Positions 56,204 through 64,000 of a stretch of 64,000 nucleotides of DNA are shown piece by piece (within the stretch, counting starts at the first letter, position 1; every line of letters starts with the position of its first letter). The notes beneath the pieces are model-generated. The model had not been told where the DNA came from and searched no databases. It was given only the letters and a program-made list of their open reading frames with translations. Made by a program: the position numbers and the translations under genes. The stretch covers positions 79,311,834 through 79,375,833 of the forward strand of contig NC_065538.1 in NCBI RefSeq assembly GCF_932294415.1, given 5' to 3'. Source of the stretch: Quercus robur. Taxonomy: Eukaryota > Streptophyta > Magnoliopsida > Fagales > Fagaceae.

Positions 56204-56664
56204 GGCACAACAATTAATGAATTTATATTGGGTGCAATAACAACCAAGGATGAGATTTAAAGTTAAAAATAACTTTTTACCATAGAGCTTAGACTAGAAG
56301 AGTAAAAAGGTAAAAAAGTCAGTAGACTTATTTAGTTTTTTTTTTTTTTTTTTGGGAGGGATTATTTAGGGTTAAATTTAATTGTTGGACAAGTAGATTG
56401 CTAATCAAATGTTAAGAAAGGGAGAGGTTTGTGGTCTCAAAATTGTACCTTATACAACAAATATGAGACTGACATGAATCCCACTCCCACAAGCATAAAG
56501 TGACTTTTTTTTTTTTTTTTTTTGGTTTGTTTGTTTTGACATCCATACAAGAGTGATGTTAATATACTCGTTATGTACACAAGATATCTCACTTATCGTC
56601 TTAATTAATATAAGTTTTCACACCTATATATTCAAGATTTTATTAACTCTTCAGCTAAAATGAT
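56204..56664. other. Gene-free spacer
   Basis: AT-rich with two poly-T runs. Nothing recognised. Confidence 0.5.
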
Positions 56665-56672
56665 CATCATAT

Positions 56673-56944
56673 CAGGGGTGGAATTAGAATTTTATGAATG
56701 GGAGTCCAAAATAATAATAAATATAAAATTGAACCAATTTAATAGTGTCATACAAGAAATATGAAAAGTTTGGGGGCTAATCATTTTTTTTTGAAAATTT
56801 TAGATAAATTTAGGGGTAAAAATCTAATATTTAAGAAGTTTGGGTGGCCAACCATATATTTGAAAATTTTAGAAAACTTTAGGGGTAATTGTATAGATTT
56901 AGAAAAGTTTGGGGGGCCTACCCTTCTAAGTGAGTCCACACCTG
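56673..56944. mobile_element. hAT-type MITE, 272 bp
   Basis: The left end CAGGGGTGGAATTAG pairs with the complement of the right end, CAGGTGTGGACTCAC. A perfect 8-bp CATCATAT duplication flanks it (56665-56672 and 56945-56952). Inside, a phrase like AAAAGTTTGGGGG followed by TTTGAAAATTTTAGA is repeated three times. No coding capacity. Confidence 0.9.
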
Positions 56945-56952
56945 CATCATAT

Positions 56953-57405
56953 ATATGCTCACTGAATTGAATGAAAGAGGACTAAGAAAAGGTTTACAAT
57001 AATATATTTTCTTTTGCTGAATAAGAAAAGGTTCATAGTGTAATTTGGAAAGTTCACGTTCTAGAACAAAACAAATCAATTCCAAAGTAAGAAGGCTAGA
57101 TTTATAAGTTAACAAAATATATGCTTTCTACTATTGTGGCAAATCTTAAGAAAATCCATTCCCATTGCTCATTAGCCTTTCCATCTACCCTCAAACGAGT
57201 TTAAAGATATTTTTATATATTTTTAGATAAATAAATAACAAAAAAAAAAAAAAAAAAGAAGAAGGTGAGATTCGAACTACAAACATGAAACATTACCAAA
57301 AAAAAAAAAGTCACTGTTATTAGACTATTGCTCAAACCCATACAAGTTCAAGGTCTTGGAGTCATATTTTTGTACATACATTTCGAGAGATAAAAAAAAA
57401 AATTT
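56953..57405. other. Gene-free spacer with a possible tRNA-like scrap
   Basis: At about 57264-57350 the phrases GAGATTCGAACTAC and TATTGCTCAAACCCAT resemble parts of a tRNA-derived SINE on the minus strand, broken by an A run. Not a functional tRNA gene. Confidence 0.35.
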
Positions 57406-57416
57406 CATTCCCATAA

Positions 57417-58915
57417 TTTTTTTTTTTGGTTAAAAGACGATTTCATAAAACTCAACACATTACATCTAGATCAGTACATAATTTGTTAAAGAAAACACCA
57501 TTACAATCATCCTCCAAAGCCTTAGCTAAGTCCACAAGCGGACTTGAAAACAAAATGTATTCTAGTTCTTGGTCAGCTCCTAGTTTAGCCATCAGATCCA
57601 CGCATCGGTTAGCTTGGCGGTAGCAATGCTTTAACTGAACTTGCTGAAATCTAGTCATCAACTACCCTCAATTGTCCAAAATGGGAGATATAATCTGATT
57701 TACATAAGCAGAATTCTTCATGACATCCACAATCACTTTGACATCTATCTCAACAATAAGACAAGAGATATTCAATCTACTACACAACAAAAGACCATCC
57801 CTCAGCCCCCACAATTCAGTAGCAAAACTATTAGTTGCTCCTATATGCCTAGTGAATCCTGCAACCCAATTCCCATGCTCATCCCTCACAACCCCTCCAC
57901 ATCTCGCCTGCTCCATACACCGAATAACCGAGCCATCAGTGTTCAATTTTTTCCACCCTATGGCCGGTTTCTCCCACTTGATTCTCTTGCTAACTCTTCG
58001 GATTGGGTTACGTGGAGATGAAACACAAAACATAAACTCTGCAGCTTGATTGGAAATCTCCTTATACAGGTTCAGATTTGGGCTCTTCCTATTGAATACA
58101 AAAGAGTTCCTGCTCTTCCAAATGCACCACACAGCAAAGTTAAACATGATTCTCCAAGGTGGCTTCCCTTGAATAAGACTACATCTCACTTTCCCATTAT
58201 TATGCAGCCACTTATGCATCCTCCAAAAATCACTATTATTTCCCTTCACACTCGACTAACTTCATATTTGCTTTACCCTTGGACAATCTCTAAGGGCATG
58301 CAATATGGTTTTCGGATCTCTTTGGCACACAGGACACCCTTCATCATCCTCAAATCCACTTCTAGCAAGGCAAGTTTTAACTCCTATACTATTATGAAAA
58401 CATCTCCATAGGAAAGTCTTAATTTTAGGGAGTGTATCTAATTTCCAAATCCAACTAGCATCTATACTTCCCACATCCTCCACATCAACCACCTCTCTAG
58501 CAAAGGAATAGGCACTTTTGAGGTTAAAACAACCCCTAGCATTACCTCTCCATCCTAACTTGTCCTTTCCTCCATTCCCTAAGGAAATAGGAATGGCTTG
58601 AATGATCGATTTAATTTCAGGTGTAAGCTCAAAGGGAATTCGATTCCAATCCCAACCTCCACTTACCAAAACATCTTTAATCTTCCATTGGCTTGCTTCA
58701 CGGGTTAGAGGACCATGAATGAGGCTGCGGATAGGACCTTTACATGTCCAATTGTCCAGCCAAAAGCTGAGGGTACTGCCTCTATGAACCACCCACATGC
58801 TGCCTTTGTTAAATGTTTCCCTACCCTTCTTAATGGCTCTCCAAATCTGAGAGCAAGACAGCCTATCCATATTAACAACATTTAATCTTTTGTTGCTACA
58901 ATATTTTCTTTTTAG
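57417..58915 (-). mobile_element. 5'-truncated LINE, ORF2 C-terminal third
   Basis: A perfect 11-bp CATTCCCATAA duplication lies at 57406-57416 and 58916-58926. The poly-T at 57417-57428 is the tail of a minus-strand LINE. The minus strand reads, in one frame with four stop codons (near 58263, 58257, 57669 and 57663): GSTLSFWLDNW, the zinc-binding tail (IKTFLWRCFHNS, CPVCQRDPKTILHALRDC), VWCIWKSRNSFVF and RNase H (KLNTDGSV, GGVVRDEHGNW, ATELWGLRDGLL, RQANRCVDLMAKLG). The reverse transcriptase core is absent. Truncation at the 5' end is usual for LINEs. It belongs to a different subfamily from the two full-length copies and is closer to the fragment at 12934-15157. Confidence 0.93.
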
Positions 58916-58930
58916 CATTCCCATAAATAA

Positions 58931-59378
58931 GAGCATTAGTATTGATGGTGCTAAAAAGCTATATTGCTATTTTTAATACCATAAAATACCAAAATGTGGC
59001 TACATTGATGGAGCTAAAGCCATATTTTTTTGGCTTTACAGCTACAGTGCACAGCCACTATAGCTCATATATTTAAAAAAAAAAAATTATTAAATGTTGT
59101 GTTCACACTGCTTTTTAATAATCTCTTTTTCTCTTTACTTTTTTTTTTTTGTTTTCATTTTGCCTCTCACTGCTTCATTTGTCCCTTTGCATTTGTCCTC
59201 TCTCTGCGTTCACACTGCTTTAATAATATAAAATCCATTTTATATTCTTTTAATCAACCAGTTAAAAATATAGATTTATTGATATTGAGTACATTATAAA
59301 GTGAGAAAGTAAAATAGATAAAATATCTTTTTGTAAAGTCATATTGATAAATTTATGGCTACGCCAATGTAGATGCTC
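58931..59378. mobile_element. Harbinger-type MITE, about 450 bp
   Basis: The left end GAGCATTAGTATTGATGG pairs with the complement of the right end, GAGCATCTACATTGGCG. Flanks are TAA (58928-58930) and TAT, an imperfect 3-bp pair. It lies only a few bases from the LINE target site. The interior is AT-rich with a CT-rich part. Confidence 0.75.
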
Positions 59379-59605
59379 TATAAATACCACTTATTGTTGA
59401 AAATTGAAAATTAAAAATTAAAAATACTGTAATAAAATAATTTTTAAATATATAAATAGTATCATGAGACTTAATTTTAAAATTATTTTTTAAAAATATC
59501 CTTACTAATCTCGTAAAAAGTATATAAGACCCACACATAAATGCCAAATGCCAGCCGTGCTATCCAAACGAAGGCTAACCATTCAATTCAAAACGACGAA
59601 ACTTT

Positions 59606-59770
59606 TTTTTTTTTTTTGAGAGACAGTTTCAACTTATGGCGTCCGCTCCTGATAATAGCTCTTTATTATCAGACCAAGACACCAATCAGTTTTGGTGTAG
59701 GCGGGGATTGAACCCCAGATCTCTTATACAACCATCAGAAACTTTACCAGTTGAGCTAACTGGAACCCAC
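59606..59770 (-). mobile_element. tRNA-derived SINE with intact target repeats
   Basis: The minus strand starts GTTCCAGTTAGCTCAACTGG (A box), has the B box GGGGTTCAATCCCC, the body phrase GATAATAAAGAGCTATTATC and a poly-A tail. A 14-bp AACGACGAAACTTT duplication flanks it (59592-59605 and 59771-59784). It is the best-preserved copy of this family in the window. Confidence 0.93.
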
Positions 59771-59784
59771 AACGACGAAACTTT

Positions 59785-61599
59785 CTGTTGTGGAGTATTG
59801 CATTCATTAGAGAATGAAAGGACACGTTGTATTGCATGTTTCCAGCACCAACCTAACAAGTGCCGCACGTGATGCACCAGATGCAGAAGCCAACTAACAC
59901 CTTTTTTTATTTTTATTTTTCCAAAGCAATTACAGATATCTTTTTATTTTATGTATTAGCTCTATTGCTACGAAAGATTATTTTGCTGTAATTTTTAAAA
60001 ATTTTGTAAAAAATACATTTTTTTTTTTTTTTTTTGCAATTTTGCTAAAGTGATATTGCTGTAATTTTAACAATTTGTTACAAATAAAACTTTTTTTTGC
60101 CACTTGCTAAAGTGATATGTTTTTTTTTTCTTTTTTGGATATTTTGATATGCTGTGGTTGGTAGACGATCATATTTATTTACATAGACCAACCACTAACT
60201 TCATTTTTCTTTCCACCATTTACAACCTTTAAATAAAACACGATATCATATAAAGAAATAAAAATAAAATAGCATTCAATATATTTTTAGATTTATAATA
60301 TCTAATATGAATTATAAAATTAATTCATTTCAAATGAACAAAAAGTCTTTTATAATGTTCCAGCAGACTTAGGATGTGGATTATGTTCAATTATACCTAA
60401 TATTTCCTTGTTAATGAATTCATAGATTTAGTGCCTTGTTTCTTAGCCAAAAAAAAAAAAAAAAAAAAATCATAGATTTAGCGACACAAATTTTTACATT
60501 TATTCTCATAATTACTAAAGTGATATGTTGTTATTGACATATAAGAAAATGAATAATCCTAGAAATATAAACTATTTTACAAATTTTTTTATAAAGTCCT
60601 TATGTGGTAAGTGATTATTAATAAATGAAAATATGATATTAATGATGAGGCTAAATGAAAAACAATAAGAAGTTGGTTATATCAACATTTTGTAAAAATA
60701 TTGTAAAATAATTTGACTGTAGCATTTCTCTAAGAAAAGTGGTGTTAGTGATGGGTAGGTCTGAAAGTATGTTACATCAATCACATTTTATCATTTCTAC
60801 AAATTATAAAATAAGTTATGAAAAAGTTATGGTCCTAATATTATTCTAATTTTTATTTCCAGAATTTGGGTGAGCTCGTACCTTCTAGCATGGTAACAAA
60901 AGTTTTGTGTTTCTTGAACTTATTTTCCTAGGTAAAGCTGGTGAAAGGACTAATAACTAACTATAATGCCTAAAAATTGAGTAGACTTTCAATTCTTGGT
61001 GTTTTATGTTGTGAGAATTTGTTGTGACAAATAGAGTTTTTTATACCAGTTTATTATGATAGCAAAAGGACAAAAGCTCTAATACCAGTTTTTTCTAATG
61101 GAAGCTCATGTCCATGAATCAATCAACACAATATCGAAATAGAACAAACCCAAATGCCTATACCCTTACTTTATGTAAAAGAAAAAAAAAATTGCAACTA
61201 TAGTATTATAGCTTAAGAACACCTTGTTTCGTACTGATTTTCAAAATTACATGTTATAATTATAATTAAATGATTAAATTCATTTTTTTTAACATTTTAA
61301 ACTTTAGAGATGAAATGGTAATTTATCATGGTATATAATATACCAAATGTTTGATTTTATATATTTTAGATAAGTAAGTGGTATCTCAACCTTTAGTTAT
61401 ACTACTCAAGTCTTTATTTACGAGACATTTCTAAAATTCAATGGACCTATAGTGTGGTAAATTAAACATGAAACCTTTAGGTTTATGTGATGCCCCATAC
61501 CAATGATCCCATCACCAAATTACCCCTATAGAAGTTATCTATTTTAAACTTTCGTAATTTTATAAGGAAAGAAAATAAAATATGTAGCAAACTTAAAAT
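59785..61599. other. Gene-free AT-rich stretch
   Basis: A phrase TTGCTGTAATTTT...ACAAA/AAAAAT followed by poly-T is repeated at about 59990 and 60055, with TGCTAAAGTGATAT nearby. No gene, RNA or element ends recognised. Confidence 0.5.
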
Positions 61600-61685
61600 T
61601 TTTTTTTAGAGTGTTTTAATCTATAATGTTCGCTCCTGATAATAACTATTTATCATCAGATCAAGATACCAATTAGTTTTTATTG
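61600..61685 (-). mobile_element. Truncated SINE
   Basis: Holds only the 3' body of the family at 59606-59770 (GTTCGCTCCTGATAATAACT and TTTATCATCAGATCAAGATA on the plus strand, preceded by a poly-T). The tRNA-like head is missing. Confidence 0.7.
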
Positions 61686-62400
61686 ATGGAGTTGATGAGC
61701 TTTCTGTAATGGTTGAGAGCTTCCTCAACATCCTCCTTTTATTGTTATTATTTTTTGTTCTTTACGGGGTTTTTTGAACTTTTTTCCCCTTTTTAATGCG
61801 ATAAAATGGGAGATATTGGTTCAACCCAGAGGAAAACAGAAAAGGGATCGAGAACAAGAAATCTTCATTTTGAAGGAACACTACAGGGACCATCTTTTGT
61901 ACTTGCTGGTTAATTAAATAGATAAAGTCATAAAACCTCCTCTCTTTTCACCAAAAAAAGAAAAAGAAAAAGAAATATTGGACCTATGAAAGTAAAATAA
62001 TATTTTTAATTTACGTTAACACCCTTGATGAAAATTCACATAATTACTCAATTTGTACACGTCTTTTGTCTGTGGAGGGTGCTTAAGGGGTTTTTAAATT
62101 CCTATTTGGTCCACATAAAAAAAAAAAAAAAAAAAACCTAATGTAAGATTCTTCAAATCAAACATATGAAAACATGATTGGGAAATAGACAATTCATATA
62201 AAAAAAAAAAAAAATTAAGATTGCAATTAATGTGGATGGTAATGTCTAAAATAATGTGCAATGCTTTATCTTATCTACCCATCCCAAGTTGTTTGGTGAA
62301 GTCAATGGTATTTTGATTATTATAGTGAGTGACATAGACAATACAATACAATAGTGATAATTTAAGAATCCTCTAGACTCCTTAAAAATGGTTTTCAACG
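61686..62400. other. Upstream spacer of the anthocyanidin reductase gene
   Basis: AT-rich, with two long A runs (62118-62138 and 62200-62214). No gene seen. Confidence 0.5.
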
Positions 62401-62402
62401 TA

Positions 62403-62436
62403 GTTGGTGTTGGTGGCGCACAAGCAACATCACGTG
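62403..62436. promoter_or_regulatory. MYB-like site and G-box upstream of ANR
   Basis: GTTGGTGTTGGTGG at 62403-62416 reads CCACCAACACCAAC on the other strand, resembling MYB (CACCAAC) sites. A CACGTG G-box follows at 62431-62436. ANR genes are known targets of MYB-bHLH-WD40 complexes, so a MYB/bHLH pair about 220 bp before the ATG is plausible. This is inference from motif only. Confidence 0.5.
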
Positions 62437-62544
62437 CTCACCTTCTTCTTTTTCTTCTTCTTCTTCATCTTCTTTCTCAATTTCGAAATCAACGAAAGTA
62501 ACTCCGTTTAAAAAAGCCAAACCCCACCACTCAAATTTAAAGAC

Positions 62545-62553
62545 TATATATAT
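62545..62553 (+). promoter_or_regulatory. TATA box of the anthocyanidin reductase gene
   Basis: TATATATAT lies about 100 bp before the ATG; transcription likely starts near 62575-62585. Confidence 0.65.
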
Positions 62554-62647
62554 GTATAACTAACACCAAATTTATTTTCTCATACACAAAACTAAGTATC
62601 CAAAGTAGTGTTACCAAAATCAAAGAAAGTAGTTTTGAAATTCGATA

Positions 62648-62774
62648 ATGGCCACCCAAAACCTTGGAAAGAAGACTGCGTGTGTTGTGGGCGGCACTGG
62701 GTTCGTCGCTTCTTTGCTTGTTAAGCTTTTGCTTCAGAAAGGCTATGCCGTCAATACCACTGTTAGAGACCCTG
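62648..62774 (+). CDS. ANR: Anthocyanidin reductase, exon 1 (gene runs off the window)
   Basis: Exon 1 encodes 42 residues plus one base and ends at a GTAAGT donor. It reads [20 protein letters not shown] then [20 protein letters not shown] and DP, the N-terminus of anthocyanidin reductase. [10 protein letters not shown] is the dinucleotide-binding loop of this short-chain dehydrogenase. The enzyme uses NADPH to turn anthocyanidins into flavan-3-ols such as epicatechin, the units of condensed tannins, in the cytosol. ANR rather than dihydroflavonol reductase is chosen because of the [13 protein letters not shown] start and the NTTVRDP end. I found no convincing exon 2 before 64000, so intron 1 is longer than 1.2 kb and the remaining exons lie outside. 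Intron 1 contains a SINE. Confidence 0.92.
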
Positions 62775-64000
62775 GTAAGTCTTTCTTTTTTTTTTCCTTT
62801 TTTTAAATAAAAAATAATTTTATCACTTTTTATTTATTTATTTTGCATACCCTGATACTAATGTGTTCTCTGTATTTAATTTAATTTAATTTTTTTTATA
62901 ATCTAAATATACACTTTTTGTCTTCTACAACGTACACACCGCCTGTTTGTGATTGCATTGGTCCCTTTACTATTGCATATTTACATTTTACACGTATTTA
63001 CCTGCATGTGAGTAATTTGTATTTGCTTCCCATGCTATTTGCATTTTGTTGCGCTTGCACCCTTATAGTTTCTATCCTTTTTTAAAAAAAATTTATTTTT
63101 GTGACAAAAAATGGGAAAGGGGTGGCTGTTGCTATCTTCCACTTGAATGTGACCAGAGTGACATTTTATCTGTTGGGCCCGAGCTTGAAAGAGCAAAAGA
63201 TCTAGATAAGTCATAGTTTTGCACAATTGCACCCAGTCTCTTAGTTTCTATACTTGGGACTTGGATTTTAGTTTAAATTATTTCGTGCAATTTTTTGTTG
63301 AAAATGTTGCTACCAACTCTTATACCAATCATATTCACCGCACACCCTTGGTGCGATGGTCACTTTACAAGTATAAGTGCTTGTGGGGTGTGGGGGGTAA
63401 TGATCGGAATTCAAGTCTCTAAGAGGAAACTTCACACACATATACATTTAAATTATGTTAGAGTAGAATTTTCTATCTTGTATAAAAAAACTCTTACACC
63501 AATCATAATTATCACTTTAATAACTTGTGAAATAACTTACAAACTCTTAAAATATCAACCTGTTGAGATAGCTGCTAGAAGTTGAAAGAGTGACAAAGTT
63601 GATGTGTGGAAGTTGAGGGACGAATGGAAAAGGCCTTTTTGGCCTTTTTTTTTTTTTTTTTTTTTTTGTTTTTTTGTTTTTGGGCAAAAAATCTAACTTT
63701 TAGATACACATTTAATGCAAAAATTACTAAAAACTATATTTTCAGATAATCTCTAAATAAATAAGCTACTGAAAATTGCGGGTACCTAAACAGACAAGTC
63801 ATTCTATCTACCTACCATAACCCCACAAAAATAAAGTAGATAAAACTGCACTTTCATAAATATATATGCAGATCAAAGGTTTTTTCTTAAGCAATATGGA
63901 AATTAAAGTTAAAGGTACACATTTTTCCAGATGGTATAGAAAAATTTTCATATAAAATAAAAATTTGATGGTGACTTTTACTCACCAAAAAAAAAAAAAA
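62775..64000 (+). other. Anthocyanidin reductase intron 1 (partial)
   Basis: AT-rich intronic sequence with a SINE at 63334-63489 and a long T run near 63640-63667. A CAG followed by ATCAAAGG at 63870 would keep the frame but gives no ANR-like residues, so I do not call it an exon. Confidence 0.7.
63334..63489 (+). mobile_element. Second-family SINE in ANR intron 1
   Basis: It starts TTCACCGCACACCCTTGGTG with a tRNA-like head (GGTGCGATGGTCACTTTAC) and a B-box-like GGAATTCAAGTCTC. It ends TATCTTGTATAAAAAAA. An 18-bp target duplication with one mismatch, ACTCTTATACCAATCATA versus ACTCTTACACCAATCATA, flanks it (63316-63333 and 63490-63507). Its sequence is distinct from the 59606 family. Confidence 0.9.

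Noticed and set aside
59690-59770. Possible tRNA gene on the minus strand
   Set aside because: A- and B-box-like sequences are present, but the cloverleaf is incomplete and the unit continues into a SINE body with poly-A and target repeats.
63865-63900. Candidate ANR exon 2 after CAG at 63870
   Set aside because: The frame gives residues unlike the conserved DNQKK region and stops within 12 codons.

Overview
The window is nuclear DNA of a flowering plant. The coding sequence shows GT-AG introns and clear plant-specific families: a GeBP/STOREKEEPER-type regulator, a DUF1218 membrane protein, HSA32, a plant zinc-finger/PARP-like protein and anthocyanidin reductase. Intergenic DNA is AT-rich and full of plant transposons. 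A woody, tannin-producing rosid (possibly Fagales) is my inference from the anthocyanidin reductase sequence and the repeat style. The species is not proven by the sequence.

Six host genes are supported. They are the GeBP-like gene (8722-10002, +), canonical histone H2A (27220-27747, +, two exons), a DUF1218 four-helix membrane protein (28756-29797, -, three exons), HSA32 (32678-35869, +, five exons), a C2H2/PARP-like protein (46079-47697, +, two exons) with two expected histidines missing, and exon 1 of anthocyanidin reductase (62648-62774, +), which runs off the right edge. A short relic of the C2H2/PARP-like gene lies at 56112-56203. I see no operon-like or pathway grouping; each gene has its own promoter.

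The rest is mainly mobile elements. Two L1-type LINEs are full length with target duplications (21015-26875 and 49628-55327). Each carries ORF1 and ORF2 joined by an ATGA overlap and only one or two stop codons. A third LINE (57417-58915) is 5'-truncated. A fourth (12934-15157) has the 5' inversion expected of twin priming and was later hit by a Harbinger-type element. Two LINE scraps remain at 5912 and 30750. DNA elements with readable ends include Harbinger/Tourist-type (98-3186, 7626-8115, 13149-14363, 19029-20985, 48101-49074, 58931-59378), hAT-type (42116-43568, 56673-56944) and CACTA-type (40904-41707). Four solo LTRs of related families lie at 17362, 19159, 37789 and 44839. tRNA-derived SINEs of two families are present, one in HSA32 intron 1 and one in anthocyanidin reductase intron 1.

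Two local segmental duplications make the insertion history readable. The copy at 16.4-18.5 kb keeps the empty site of the twin-primed LINE found in the 12.5-15.3 kb copy. The pair at 36.9-37.8 kb and 44.2-45.9 kb gained one solo LTR each after duplication. I found no CRISPR array, no viral or defence cluster and no clearly undescribed biochemical system. The most interesting material is the insertion history, the divergent C2H2/PARP-like gene and the LINE next to the histone promoter.
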